Source of the DNA: Bacillota bacterium
GTDB taxonomy: Bacteria > Bacillota_I > Bacilli_A > Izemoplasmatales > UBA1188
NCBI GenBank assembly: GCA_023410715.1
Contig: JAEYPN010000030.1
Location: forward strand, 186,001-250,000
Reading direction: 5' to 3'
DNA: 64,000 nucleotides
In this document: positions 8,093 to 18,027 of the stretch, piece after piece
Layout of the letters: each line of letters opens with the position of its first letter
Position numbering within the stretch: the first letter of the stretch is position 1
The notes under the pieces: model-generated
Told to the model about the DNA's origin: nothing
The model's database searches: none
Seen by the model: the letters and a program-made list of their open reading frames with translations, nothing else
Position numbers and translations under genes: made by a program

Positions 8093-9856
8093 CTATTCCA
8101 CCGTAACTGATTTTGCTAAATTACGTGGTTTATCAATATCTAAACCTAATGATTTAGCTTTAAAATAGGCAATTAATTGGGTTGGGACAACTAGTAGTGC
8201 TGGTGATAAGTATAGTGGAACATCCTCTAAAATGATATGATCTGTATTATTTGAAACGCTTCTTGTACAAATAACTAAAGTTTTTGCGCCACGTGATACA
8301 ACTTCATTAATGTTAGAACGTACTAGTGAGCAAGTTTCTTTATTAGAAATTATTGCAGCAACAGGCGTGTCTTGTTCAATCAAAGCAATTGTTCCATGTT
8401 TTAATTCGCCTGATGAGAAGCCTTCAGTTTGCACATAAGAAATTTCTTTTAATTTTAAAGCTGCTTCTAAAGAAACATAATAATCTAAGCCACGGCCAAT
8501 ATAAAAGGCATTGCGTTTATTAAAGGTTTCAAGTGTTAATTTTTCAATTAATTCCTTTTTTTCAAGCGCACTGCTTATCGCATTGGCTAAAATATATAAG
8601 TCAGTAAAAATATCTTTTTTCTCTAAAGCTATTTTATTAGCTAGGATTGCTAAAACACAAATTTGTGCAACGTAAGCTTTAGTTGAAGCTACAGCAATTT
8701 CTGGTCCTGCTAAAATAGGTAGTTTATAAGTTGACATTTTAGCTAAGGTTGATGTCAAAACATTAGTTAAAATTAATGAACGGCCATTGATTGCTTTTAT
8801 TTTTTCTAAAGCCATTTTAAGATCAGCAGTTTCACCTGATTGGCTAATCAAAATAAAGAATGCATTATGGGCAATAATTGGCATGTTATATGTAAATTCA
8901 CTTGCTACATAAACGTGGCATCTCTTTTTACCAATTCTTTCAAAAGCATCCATTCCAACATGACCGGCATAATAGCTCGTGCCACAGGCAATAATATATA
9001 ATTCATCAGCGCGGTTTAACTCGTCAATAATATTAAAACTAATCGCATCATCCATTTTATAATAGTCAATGATTCTTTTAATAACTGCTGGTTGTTCAAA
9101 GATTTCTTTTAGCATGTAATGAGGAAAAACACCTTTATCAATTCCTGAGTAGTTAAAATCGTTTTTTAGAATCGTAATTTGATAATTATCAGCTCTAAGA
9201 TTATTAACAAAATAGTTTTCACTGTCAATATAACCATAATCTAAATCATTTAAAGGAATATATTCTTTAATTGTTGAATTTAACGCCATTAAATCACTCG
9301 ATAAATACATTTCGTCTATGCCTATACCTAAAAGTAAAGGAGAATGATTACGCATAAAATAGATGCGATTTTCAGATTTGCGCATCAGTAGTATAGCATA
9401 TGATCCTTTAACAACTCTCATTACTTCTTTAATAGCATCGAGCATATCCATTTGATCGCCAAAGTATTTTAAGAGTTTACATACAACCTCAGAATCTGTT
9501 TGACTAAAAAAAAGGTCATCTTTAAAATATTTATCTTTAATTTCTAAGTAATTCTCAATTATACCGTTATGAACAATTACATATTCATTATTATTAGTGA
9601 AGTGCGGATGAGAATTTTCTTTAGAAACTATACCATGTGTTGCCCAACGATTATGTCCTATTCCCATGTAAGAAGTTTCATTTACCGTCTTCTCTAATTC
9701 GTCAACACGAACCGCATCTTTAAAAACATGTATTACATCTTGGTTTTTAAACGCTACTCCACATGAATCATATCCTCGATATTCGAGTCTTGATAAGCCA
9801 TTAAAGATAATCTCTTTAGCTGACTTCTTCCCAATATACCCAATAACACCACACAT
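8093..9856 (-). CDS. glmS: Glucosamine-fructose-6-phosphate aminotransferase (isomerising)
   Basis: Uses glutamine to make glucosamine-6-phosphate, the committed step of amino-sugar synthesis. The mature N-terminal Cys nucleophile is in MCGVIGYIG, so the start is ATG 9856 and not the upstream in-frame TTG; AGAGGTG is at the right distance. An N-terminal Ntn glutaminase domain (HNRWATHG, NSHPH) is followed by two SIS domains (CGTSYYAG, SQSGET) and the C-terminal PRNLAKSVTVE. First gene of glmS-glmM-glmU. Only 31 bases separate it from the preceding gene, leaving no room in the intergenic gap for a glmS ribozyme. Confidence 0.97.
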   Translation of the reverse strand: MCGVIGYIGKKSAKEIIFNGLSRLEYRGYDSCGVAFKNQDVIHVFKDAVRVDELEKTVNETSYMGIGHNRWATHGIVSKENSHPHFTNNNEYVIVHNGIIENYLEIKDKYFKDDLFFSQTDSEVVCKLLKYFGDQMDMLDAIKEVMRVVKGSYAILLMRKSENRIYFMRNHSPLLLGIGIDEMYLSSDLMALNSTIKEYIPLNDLDYGYIDSENYFVNNLRADNYQITILKNDFNYSGIDKGVFPHYMLKEIFEQPAVIKRIIDYYKMDDAISFNIIDELNRADELYIIACGTSYYAGHVGMDAFERIGKKRCHVYVASEFTYNMPIIAHNAFFILISQSGETADLKMALEKIKAINGRSLILTNVLTSTLAKMSTYKLPILAGPEIAVASTKAYVAQICVLAILANKIALEKKDIFTDLYILANAISSALEKKELIEKLTLETFNKRNAFYIGRGLDYYVSLEAALKLKEISYVQTEGFSSGELKHGTIALIEQDTPVAAIISNKETCSLVRSNINEVVSRGAKTLVICTRSVSNNTDHIILEDVPLYLSPALLVVPTQLIAYFKAKSLGLDIDKPRNLAKSVTVE

Positions 9857-9875
9857 ATAAAACACCTCTCGTGGT

Positions 9876-9884
9876 ATTATATCA
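9876..9884 (-). promoter_or_regulatory. Extended -10 promoter of glmS
   Basis: TGATATAAT on the minus strand (TG-N-TATAAT), 19 bases before the glmS start codon. No good -35 is seen, as is common with extended -10 promoters. Confidence 0.6.
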
Positions 9885-9887
9885 TAA

Positions 9888-10427
9888 TTAGTTTTTGTTG
9901 GATAACTTTTTTTTAGATTTTAAAATAAAATAGCAAATTATTTTCACAACTTTTACACATAGAATTGTTAAAACTAAGGTTAAACAGGTGATAAATATAT
10001 AGAAAAGAAATGATGTTGTGGAGCTTGTGTCGAAATTTAGGAATTGAAGGAAAAAGAAAAGAATGACTAAAATAATTGGTAAAAAACTAAATTTTGATGA
10101 TAATTTATTAATTATAATGTATAAAAGAATATAAATAATTCCTAAATTAATAGCATTTAAAATAGTTACTACAACAATTGATACCGGCAAATCTAAATCA
10201 CCAATATAGATAATATCCTTCATGTTATCAATAGGAATAATATTTTGCATCTTAAAAAATGCTAAAAAATTTTTTAGAGGAACAAGACTAAGTCCAACAT
10301 CCTTTAAAAAATAAAAACTTTCTTCAAAATTTCTAAGACTGATGATTTTATCAAAAAAGATAGTTGTCAATCCAAAAAGAGTTAAAAATATAAATAAAAA
10401 AAATAATAATACCTTGATATTTTTCAT
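9888..10427 (-). CDS. Uncharacterised membrane protein
   Basis: 179 residues, very hydrophobic, with an N-terminal membrane segment (about 5-27), a loop of about 50 residues that is mostly outside segments, then three or four further segments (about 82-106, 112-130, 137-160) and a Lys-rich tail. I do not recognise the family. Start ATG 10427 follows GGTGAT. It lies between the Enzyme I-like gene and glmS and may share a transcript with the former (gap of 37 bases). Confidence 0.6.
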   Translation of the reverse strand: MKNIKVLLFFLFIFLTLFGLTTIFFDKIISLRNFEESFYFLKDVGLSLVPLKNFLAFFKMQNIIPIDNMKDIIYIGDLDLPVSIVVVTILNAINLGIIYILLYIIINKLSSKFSFLPIILVILFFFLQFLNFDTSSTTSFLFYIFITCLTLVLTILCVKVVKIICYFILKSKKKLSNKN

Positions 10428-10464
10428 TATATCACCGATATTATTATTTTATCTTTTTTTATAA

Positions 10465-12066
10465 TTATTCAAGCTTTTCAATAGCATTAATAAATTCTAT
10501 TGAATTTTCTAGTGCTTCTAGTTCTGGTAGTCTATTAATAATTTTTTTAACATATTTAGCTTCGATCAAGCAAAACTGTGCTAAATCAACTTTGTTTTCA
10601 ACAATAAAGTCTTCAACACCTATTGCAAGTAAAACAGGTAATAGTTGATTTATTTTAAGTAATGCACCTGATAAATAACAAACTCTATTATTTTCTTTAG
10701 CTTTATCAACGATTCTTTTAATCATTCGGATAAATAATGGATCAAAATAATATTCGCTTGGCATATCTTCTAATGAATCAAATTGGAAGAGCCTTATGAT
10801 TAATTCATCACAGTCAATGATTAAATAATCAGCATTTTTTATCCGATCTAAATTATGGGTAAGTTCTAAACTATCAATGCTTAAGCCATATTTATAATCA
10901 ATATTATTATATTCCAATACATATTTTAAAATAAACGAACGTATTGTATTAAATTCATCATTGTTTTTAACACCACCTATAACAAATGAAAATGGGGTGG
11001 TAAAACAGTTAAAAATTATTTCTGTAAATTCTTTTAATTTATCTATATTTTCTGTAATTATTCCTAAAAAATCTTTTCCACAAAGAGCCACTTCTTCTTT
11101 AGTAAAATTAGAAATACCGAAATTAATATGTTTACCATTTAAATTATTGGCAAGATTTTTAAAATATCCAATAATATCTTCTTTATTTCTTGAAAATGAT
11201 TCAATAAAAATTCTTTTAACATCTAAGTAACCAATTGACAAATAATTTTTAAGGTTAATATTTTCTAATTCGGCTGCTTCATATATTTTTAAATGAATTC
11301 GTGCTTGTTTATCATTTAATATATTGATAGTATTAGGAAATGTCCGACTATTATTCGTTAAATATTTATATTCATCTTTTATTTTTTCATAGGATTTTTT
11401 AATCTTATTGCTTGGTGAAAAAATAATCTCGTGTCTTAAAACATCAATTAATACTTCTTTATTATCAACATAATTATCATCTAATTTACTATCATAAATA
11501 ATACTGATTCCCATCATTTTAATTTGGTTATGAACAACCGTAATCTCACTACCATTTTTAGCAATAATTGCTTTAATAAAAAGAGGTGTGACCTTTTGAA
11601 TAATATCCATCTTTAGTTCATTAATTAATAAGATAACTGGTTCTTTATAATCAACTGTTGAATCATGATTATAAGCATTTTTACCTATCTTATTCAAAAC
11701 ACTTAAAATGGCGTTCTCTTGACCTTTATATTTGCTGGCATAATTTATTAACATATAGGTAATAAAGTCGCTAGAAAAATGGGCTATGGCGTATGTTATA
11801 TCAATTTTATTTTTAACAATAACTTCTCTGATTTTTTTAATTAATCCTTCTTCATTTAAAATATCAATATAAAGATTAATCGTTTTATAAAATGATGTTT
11901 CTGGTAAAAAATTGTTCTGTAAGCTCTCTAATTCTTTTTTTGTCTTAGCTACTGCTTCATCTAAATTAATTAATTCCTTTTGAATGTCAAATATCTGAAT
12001 ATTTTTTAAATAATTATCTAAAGATTCATAAGTAATCGTTTTACCTAAAACAATTAATTCGCCCAT
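10465..12066 (-). CDS. Degenerate PTS Enzyme I-like protein
   Basis: 533 residues that follow the layout of PEP-protein phosphotransferase (PtsI, about 570 residues) from end to end, but the catalytic residues are gone. The N-terminal helical part (LDEAVAKTKKELESLQ) matches the HPr-binding region. The segment KNGSEITVVHNQIKMMGIS sits where GGRTSHSAIMARxxxIP is expected, so the phosphorylated His is replaced, with a His two positions later. The C-terminal barrel is recognisable: YGLSIDSLE for VGIMIEIPSA, and DPLFIRMIKRIVDKAKENNR for the NPAVLRLIxxVI helix. VCYLSGALL then replaces VGMCGEMA, so the catalytic Cys is Ser. The assignment comes from pattern alignment by eye. It is likely a regulatory or binding protein and not a phosphotransferase. 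No ptsH is seen in the window. Confidence 0.7.
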   Translation of the reverse strand: MGELIVLGKTITYESLDNYLKNIQIFDIQKELINLDEAVAKTKKELESLQNNFLPETSFYKTINLYIDILNEEGLIKKIREVIVKNKIDITYAIAHFSSDFITYMLINYASKYKGQENAILSVLNKIGKNAYNHDSTVDYKEPVILLINELKMDIIQKVTPLFIKAIIAKNGSEITVVHNQIKMMGISIIYDSKLDDNYVDNKEVLIDVLRHEIIFSPSNKIKKSYEKIKDEYKYLTNNSRTFPNTINILNDKQARIHLKIYEAAELENINLKNYLSIGYLDVKRIFIESFSRNKEDIIGYFKNLANNLNGKHINFGISNFTKEEVALCGKDFLGIITENIDKLKEFTEIIFNCFTTPFSFVIGGVKNNDEFNTIRSFILKYVLEYNNIDYKYGLSIDSLELTHNLDRIKNADYLIIDCDELIIRLFQFDSLEDMPSEYYFDPLFIRMIKRIVDKAKENNRVCYLSGALLKINQLLPVLLAIGVEDFIVENKVDLAQFCLIEAKYVKKIINRLPELEALENSIEFINAIEKLE

Positions 12067-12124
12067 TTTAAACCTCCGATGTTAATAATTATATTGTACC
12101 ATAAATAAATACTTAATAAAATAT

Positions 12125-12856
12125 TTAATATAAATCATTTTTTTCATGGATAATAAAAAGCAACATATTTAAAATAACGATAATCACTAAATAGTGAAAA
12201 AACGAATAAATAAAAAAATAATCGTCTAAATAGTTGTAAATTATCGGAATTAAATAAGATGCTATTTCTTTTTTTGTTCCTACTATATCTACTAGATCAC
12301 TAAAAAAGATTTCTGTAAGCCAATAAATAATAATATCTAAAATAGTAACAAAAGGTGTTGGAAATAATAAAGTTAAAACACTTGATAAACAAGAAAAGTA
12401 AAGAAAGAATATATATAATTTCATAATTATTGATAGTGTTTTTTGATTAAAATTAAAATAACAGGTTAATTTGCCAATAATGATATACTCTAAAATTAGA
12501 ATTACAAATTCATAACTTACAAATAAGAAATTACATAAACATTTACTAAAAAAATATTTTTTTTTAGTCTTAATATCTTTAACAAAATAAACGTAGTATT
12601 TTTGATTACTTGCTAAAAAGAAAAACATTGCTCCAAAAGAAGAGATTAAAACCCCAAAAAGCTTAATCCATTCAATAAAATGATTAGTATAGTTCATCAT
12701 ATATTTACTTCTCTTTAGATCTAATACCTCTGCTTCTATAAATAAATTACTAATAACTGATAGAATAATAAAGAAGGTTAAATTAATAAGGGATAAAATG
12801 ATTATATTCTTTTTTGATAGAAAGTAGATAAAATTAAATTTAATTATTTTTCCCAT
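12125..12856 (-). CDS. ABC transporter permease subunit
   Basis: 243 residues with about six predicted membrane segments (near residues 17-38, 63-85, 108-130, 140-165, 175-195 and 218-238), the layout of ABC-2-type permeases. It overlaps the 3' end of the ATPase gene, so the two almost certainly form one transporter. I cannot name a subfamily or substrate. Last gene of a four-gene cassette. Confidence 0.7.
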   Translation of the reverse strand: MGKIIKFNFIYFLSKKNIIILSLINLTFFIILSVISNLFIEAEVLDLKRSKYMMNYTNHFIEWIKLFGVLISSFGAMFFFLASNQKYYVYFVKDIKTKKKYFFSKCLCNFLFVSYEFVILILEYIIIGKLTCYFNFNQKTLSIIMKLYIFFLYFSCLSSVLTLLFPTPFVTILDIIIYWLTEIFFSDLVDIVGTKKEIASYLIPIIYNYLDDYFFIYSFFHYLVIIVILNMLLFIIHEKNDLY

Positions 12857-13434
12857 AGCTTGCCATCTTTTAAGATGAGATTTGTTAAATTATCAAATTT
12901 ATAACGACAAGTCTGGTGACTTACAAAAATGATTAATTTATTATTTTTAATATTTTTAAGTAAATTCATAAATAGTTTTTGGGATTCTTTATCTAATCCA
13001 TTTAATGGTTCATCGATAATTAAAATATCAGAAGGAGAAATTAATGCTTGAATGATGTTTATTTTTTGTTTAGTACCTTTAGATACCATACCAAGCTCTT
13101 TATTTCTTACGTCGTTTATATTAAAGTAATTTAAATAGTAATCAATTTTTTGATCTAAGTCTAGAGTTTTATTGGTAATATTTTTTAAAAAACTCTTAAC
13201 GCTCATTAAAGCTGGCATAAAAGGCTCTTCAGGAATATAGGAAATTTTACCATTGATAATAATTTCGCCTTGATAATGAATCTGACGTAATATGGCCTTA
13301 TATAAAGTTGATTTACCAACTCCATTAATCCCTACGATAAAATAAATTTTGTTATCATCAAAGGAGTAACAAATATTATCTAAAACAGTTTTATTGCCAT
13401 ACCTTTTTGTCAGATTATTTATAATTATACTCAT
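12844..13434 (-). CDS. ABC transporter ATP-binding protein
   Basis: Single ABC ATPase domain of 196 residues, short for the family: Walker A VGINGVGKST, Walker B LIIDEPLNGLD, H-loop FVSHQ. The signature motif is divergent: GMVSKGTKQK in place of LSGGQ, similar to exporters with SxGxKQR signatures. Start at ATG 13434 inside the end of the preceding gene, after GAGG; an upstream in-frame TTG is less likely. Confidence 0.85.
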   Translation of the reverse strand: MSIIINNLTKRYGNKTVLDNICYSFDDNKIYFIVGINGVGKSTLYKAILRQIHYQGEIIINGKISYIPEEPFMPALMSVKSFLKNITNKTLDLDQKIDYYLNYFNINDVRNKELGMVSKGTKQKINIIQALISPSDILIIDEPLNGLDKESQKLFMNLLKNIKNNKLIIFVSHQTCRYKFDNLTNLILKDGKLWEK

Positions 13435-14308
13435 ATGTATCCTCAATAGTCATTTCATTATCATTAAAATAGATACAATCATCAAAATAGAAAGTATGGC
13501 TTATGCCACTTATCTCGTATTCAATGATGATTGGTAGCTTCTTATATTGCGCAAATTCAATATATTTAATGGGAATAAAATAATTAGTATTCTCAGTTAA
13601 CTCCAAATATGATTTTTTTACTTGACCAAAATAGCTGTAATCATTACCATACAAAAGCCTTAAATTTAAGCTGTTAGACGTTTCTAAGTCTTTGATAGAT
13701 AAGTTTAAGTCTGATAATATATTGTTTGTTAAAAAGGAAATATTTGTAATTCTAATAGGTTCTTTAATATTAAAAGTTAAGGAGAATCCTACAATTGTTT
13801 TTAAATCATTAATTTCATTGACTACACTTTTAATAGAAAACAAATCTACACTACTATTTTTTAAATTTACTTTTTTTAAAGATATTTCCCCAATATTTAA
13901 AGTAATTATTTCATCGTTATTATAAGTAATTATAATTTTGGCTTCATTTATGTTTAATACTTCACTTACCTTTAAAACATCAAGTTCAAAAATAAATTCA
14001 TAATATTTTGTATCTTGATAATTATAGGTATTACCTGTCTTGTAAACATTATTTAACGGAATTGTGAATGCTTTAGAATCATCTTTTTCTGCTAGTGTAA
14101 TTCGCGTTATATTATCTTTTTCTGTAAAAAAAGATTTTTTATTTGAGAAGCTGATATAAACATTTAATGTTTCATCATCTGATGTAAGTAATTCTAAGTA
14201 ATTATGCTTAAATGTAACTATTTTAACACTAGAATTAAATTTTTTAAAAACAAAAAGTAAAATGGTAATAATTAATAAAGAGCTTAAGACAATAATCGCT
14301 TTTTTCAT
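13415..14308 (-). CDS. Membrane-anchored extracytoplasmic protein, unknown family
   Basis: 297 residues. One N-terminal hydrophobic segment (about residues 4-22, AIIVLSSLLIITILLFVF) with no lipobox Cys, then an all-beta-looking domain rich in Ile, Asn and Thr without any motif I recognise. Presumably a signal-anchored protein on the outer face of the membrane. Its stop lies past the start of the ABC ATPase gene, and its start overlaps the end of the secreted-protein gene by four bases, so all four genes are coupled. Confidence 0.6.
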   Translation of the reverse strand: MKKAIIVLSSLLIITILLFVFKKFNSSVKIVTFKHNYLELLTSDDETLNVYISFSNKKSFFTEKDNITRITLAEKDDSKAFTIPLNNVYKTGNTYNYQDTKYYEFIFELDVLKVSEVLNINEAKIIITYNNDEIITLNIGEISLKKVNLKNSSVDLFSIKSVVNEINDLKTIVGFSLTFNIKEPIRITNISFLTNNILSDLNLSIKDLETSNSLNLRLLYGNDYSYFGQVKKSYLELTENTNYFIPIKYIEFAQYKKLPIIIEYEISGISHTFYFDDCIYFNDNEMTIEDTYEYNYK

Positions 14309-14934
14309 ATATACTCCTTGACGATATCATAATATAAGGTCGTCACAACTAGCTGTTCATAGGCGCCATGATTAACGATTTTAAAAAAGAAATATTTTAA
14401 AGCATAGCCTTGGGATATTTTTCCTTCACCTCTTACTAAAATTTTTAATTTCACCCCGCTATCAACAATAATTTTTGATTTAAATTTTTTAGTTTCCTGG
14501 ACAGTTGAACTTTCATCATATTTTATTTTAATACTCGAATCAAGACCGCCTTTAAATTTTTTCTTTTCCCCACTCATTTTTATGCCTAAATCACCAGTAA
14601 CTGAGATCTGGTATTTATCTATAGTCTTTGATTCTAAATCCACTTCCTGGACAATATTTGCACCAGCATAATTTGTAATTAAAATAACTGTATCTTTAAT
14701 GAAGCTTATTTTCTCGTTTGAAGTAGCGGAACCAACAATCCATCCAAACATACATTTTTTTGTTGATAATTGGCTGTAATACTGTTTTTTTCTTTTATCT
14801 GACCAATCCTCAATTAATTGATTATCAGAATTTTCAAAAGTTATTTCTTGATATGTTTCATAATCTTCAGCACTTACTTCCATAAAAACTAAAACATTAA
14901 ACATTAATAAAACTATTATTATTATTTTTTTCAT
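14305..14934 (-). CDS. Secreted protein, unknown family
   Basis: 209 residues with a clear signal peptide (MKKIIIIVLLMFNVLVFMEV, cleavage likely after SAEA-like VSAE). The mature part is beta-rich and charged, with a single Cys and the stretch FKGGLDSSIKIKYDESSTVQ. No known domain recognised. First gene of the cassette with the anchored protein and the ABC ATPase/permease, so it may be the exported substrate or its extracellular partner. SD AGGTGAAAT precedes the ATG. Confidence 0.6.
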   Translation of the reverse strand: MKKIIIIVLLMFNVLVFMEVSAEDYETYQEITFENSDNQLIEDWSDKRKKQYYSQLSTKKCMFGWIVGSATSNEKISFIKDTVILITNYAGANIVQEVDLESKTIDKYQISVTGDLGIKMSGEKKKFKGGLDSSIKIKYDESSTVQETKKFKSKIIVDSGVKLKILVRGEGKISQGYALKYFFFKIVNHGAYEQLVVTTLYYDIVKEYI

Positions 14935-14984
14935 TATTTCACCTCAAAAAATAATACTTTAAATTTCCCTTATTTCTTTTATAA

Positions 14985-15050
14985 AAAAAACAGGATTTTA
15001 ATGTAAGCCCCTTAAGTTGGGTTTTAAGGGCTCACAATATCTCTCCTGTT
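14985..15050 (-). terminator. Terminator of the mnmA operon (nested hairpin)
   Basis: An outer stem AAAACAGGA / TCCTGTTTT encloses a second stem (GTGAGCCCTTAA with TTAAGGGGCTTAC, one bulge), followed by T8 on the minus strand. It is longer than the simple terminators elsewhere in the window. Confidence 0.75.
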
Positions 15051-16175
15051 TTAATAATTCAGTTTAATACTATCTTTATAAACTTCTTTAATGATTCCGC
15101 CACCAAGCATTTTTTCACCATCATATAAAACACATGCTTGACCTGGAGTAACCGCTCTTACGTTATCATAAGTAACGATCATTTCATCACCTAATGTTAC
15201 CTCAACCTTAATGTCAGATTGCCTATATCTAAATTTAGCACTACATTTAAAGTTTTTTTCACTTGGTTGAGAATTAATCCAATTAAAGTCTTCAATAATC
15301 GCTTTATTTGATAATAATAGGGGATTATTAAATCCTTGACCAATAATAAGCTCATTTTTTTCTAAGTTTTTACCAATAACGAACCATGGTTCAAGTGGAT
15401 ATTTTTCATTTCCACCAATTCCTAGTCCTTTTCTTTGACCAATAGTATAATACATTAAGCCATCATGCTTACCCATGATATCACCATCTATGGTCACAAT
15501 ATTTCCTTCTTTTGCTGGTAAATAATTTTTTAAGAACTGCTTAAAATTACGTTCCCCAATAAAACAAATTCCAGTTGAATCCTTTTTTTGGGCGACATTA
15601 AAACCAAATTCTAAAGCAATTTTTCTAACCTCTGGTTTAGTTAAATAGCCTAAAGGAAACATTGATTTTTTAACTTGTTCTTCAGTCAACTCGCATAAGA
15701 AATAACTTTGATCTTTATTTGTGTCTTTGCCTTTATATAAATAAGCATGACCATTTTCTTCTTTTTTTATTGCATAATGACCCATCGCTATATAGTCAGC
15801 CCCAAGCTTAATTGCTTCTTTTAAAAAACAATTAAACTTTATATATTTATTACACATGATATCAGGATTAGGTGTCCGACCTTTTTTATATTCACTAATA
15901 AAATAACCAAAGACATCGTCCCAGTATTCTTTGACAAAATCAATTCTGTGTAGTTTTATATTTAAAAGCTCCGCAACTCTAATGGCATCCTGATAATCTT
16001 TTTCTTGCGGACAAACATCGTCATCAACGGTTGGATTACCTAAGTAATCATTATTGAGTGACGAATCCCAGTTACGCATAAAAATTGCTTCTACTTCATA
16101 TCCAGCTTGTTTAAGTAGTAAGGCAGCGACCGCTGAATCAACGCCACCTGATAAACCAACAATTACTTTCTCCAT
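15051..16175 (-). CDS. mnmA: tRNA-specific 2-thiouridylase
   Basis: Adds sulfur to U34 of tRNA-Lys, -Glu and -Gln. PP-loop GLSGGVDSA at residues 6-14; catalytic Cys pair in MCNKYIKF and [32 protein letters not shown] near the C-terminus. 374 residues, as usual. One base after nadE. Confidence 0.96.
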   Translation of the reverse strand: MEKVIVGLSGGVDSAVAALLLKQAGYEVEAIFMRNWDSSLNNDYLGNPTVDDDVCPQEKDYQDAIRVAELLNIKLHRIDFVKEYWDDVFGYFISEYKKGRTPNPDIMCNKYIKFNCFLKEAIKLGADYIAMGHYAIKKEENGHAYLYKGKDTNKDQSYFLCELTEEQVKKSMFPLGYLTKPEVRKIALEFGFNVAQKKDSTGICFIGERNFKQFLKNYLPAKEGNIVTIDGDIMGKHDGLMYYTIGQRKGLGIGGNEKYPLEPWFVIGKNLEKNELIIGQGFNNPLLLSNKAIIEDFNWINSQPSEKNFKCSAKFRYRQSDIKVEVTLGDEMIVTYDNVRAVTPGQACVLYDGEKMLGGGIIKEVYKDSIKLNY

Positions 16176-16176
16176 C

Positions 16177-18027
16177 TTAATTACGCTTTAAATCAGAAGG
16201 TATTCTTAAATCAGTTCTTGGTGATAAACTAATATCTAAAATCTTTACACCATCAGGAGAAGCTGTCCTCTTAAATTGTTCTCTATAAAATCTTTTAATA
16301 AAATTACTTACGTAATTCTTAGCAGTTTTTTCTTCGAGATTAAAGACTTTTTTTATTAAATATATTAATCTTTCTTCGCTATCACCAAATGATAAATAAC
16401 GATAAATGATAAAATCATTGATATCATAACGTCCTAAGACATCCTCTGTTACTTGTCCTTTGATTAATTCTGGTGAGATTTTAGTATTTAAAACACTAAT
16501 TAAGACCTCTGCCAGTTCTTTATTTTCCATATCTTTAGTTATATTTTCTAGCATTTCCTGCATCATGGTTTTTAAAATTCCACCATTGACATTATACATG
16601 CTCATCTGGTCGCCGTTATAAGTACAAAATCCTAATGCTAATTCTGATAAATCCCCCGTACCAATCACAAATCCTGATTCTTTATTAGCAAGATTCATTA
16701 AGATCATCGTCCGCATTCTTGCTTGGGTATTTTCATAAGTTACATCAGTAGTAACAGTATCATGACCAATTAATTCTAGCTGTGATCTTGCTTCATTTAA
16801 GATTGGTACAACGCGTTTTTCACAGCCTAAGAGCTCTATTAATTTAACCGCATTACCTTTAGTTAAATCAGATGTTCCAAGTGCTGGCATTGTGACTGCT
16901 ATAACATCTGTTCTAGGTCTACTTAAAATATCCATTGCTTTAGTTGCAGCAAGAAGGGCAATCGTTGAATCAAGGCCACCTGAAATTCCAAGTACAACAC
17001 ATTTAGCGTTGGTATGCTTAATTCTTTTAGCAAGGGCATAAGCTTGCATTTCAAAAACATAATTAGTATCCTTTAAGCTAAGTGGTTTACGTTTTACACT
17101 TTCTAAGTTTACAAACTCATATTCACTTGTTGAATCAAGTGCTATCTTAATTGTTTGAACATCTATATTAACTGAAAATAATTGATCACGATAAGCCGAA
17201 TTAATCGTTGTTTCATGCTTCATTTTTGAAATATCTAGGTCAGCCTCCAAAATCTTTGTTTCAAATGAAAAATCATTATTTTCATTAAGCATCGTACCAT
17301 TTTGGGCAACCATCAAATGGCCCTTAAAAATAGTCTCTGACCCAGATTCATTAATACCTGATGAAGAATAAATGTAGATTCCACTATTTTTTCTTGAAGA
17401 ATCTAAGACTATATTTCTTCTGACTTCTTCTTTTCCTAAATAATCATTTGAGGCACTTAAATTAACAATAACGCCACAACCATTTAGGGTTAGTAAATTA
17501 CCTTGCGTTATCGCAGCCCAAGAATCTTCACAAATTTCTACCCCAAATTTAAAAGAACCAACATCAAATATTAAATTACCAAAAGGAATTTCTTCATCAT
17601 TCCATTTGACTGTTTTGATTTTATCAATAAATCTTCTTCCACTTTCAAACCATCTTTTTTCATAGAAGTCACGCGTATTAGGAATATGCATTTTTGGTAC
17701 AATACCATAGATTTTATCACCTTTGATGATAAACGCAGTATTAAGCAAAATATTATCTATTTTATAAGGCATACCAAGAATCACGATGCCTTTATATTTG
17801 TTATTTTTTAACAGGTTATCAAGTTCATTGTAAGCTTCTTCAATTACATCGTCTCTAAAAAATAAATCACCAGCTGTATAGCCAATCATTGACATTTCAG
17901 TAAAAATGGCGAAAGAACTATTAAGAGTATTTAAGACTTTTTCAATTTCTAAGCGATTAGCTTTAGGGTTACCTACATATAATTTTGGTGATATTAATGT
18001 AGTTTTCACAAAATTTTGATAAAACAT
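16177..18027 (-). CDS. nadE: Glutamine-dependent NAD+ synthetase
   Basis: Last step of NAD synthesis: amidates deamido-NAD using glutamine. An N-terminal nitrilase-like amidase domain (about 1-270; ICEDSWA holds the catalytic Cys) is fused to the synthetase domain with PP-loop [14 protein letters not shown] and the [18 protein letters not shown] region. 616 residues. It directly follows nadD with a one-base overlap, so NaMN adenylation and amidation are co-expressed. Confidence 0.95.
   Translation of the reverse strand: MFYQNFVKTTLISPKLYVGNPKANRLEIEKVLNTLNSSFAIFTEMSMIGYTAGDLFFRDDVIEEAYNELDNLLKNNKYKGIVILGMPYKIDNILLNTAFIIKGDKIYGIVPKMHIPNTRDFYEKRWFESGRRFIDKIKTVKWNDEEIPFGNLIFDVGSFKFGVEICEDSWAAITQGNLLTLNGCGVIVNLSASNDYLGKEEVRRNIVLDSSRKNSGIYIYSSSGINESGSETIFKGHLMVAQNGTMLNENNDFSFETKILEADLDISKMKHETTINSAYRDQLFSVNIDVQTIKIALDSTSEYEFVNLESVKRKPLSLKDTNYVFEMQAYALAKRIKHTNAKCVVLGISGGLDSTIALLAATKAMDILSRPRTDVIAVTMPALGTSDLTKGNAVKLIELLGCEKRVVPILNEARSQLELIGHDTVTTDVTYENTQARMRTMILMNLANKESGFVIGTGDLSELALGFCTYNGDQMSMYNVNGGILKTMMQEMLENITKDMENKELAEVLISVLNTKISPELIKGQVTEDVLGRYDINDFIIYRYLSFGDSEERLIYLIKKVFNLEEKTAKNYVSNFIKRFYREQFKRTASPDGVKILDISLSPRTDLRIPSDLKRN

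Noticed and set aside
9856..9887. Possible glmS ribozyme upstream of glmS
   Set aside because: Only 31 bases separate glmS from the previous gene, and they hold an extended -10 promoter. The ribozyme needs far more room.
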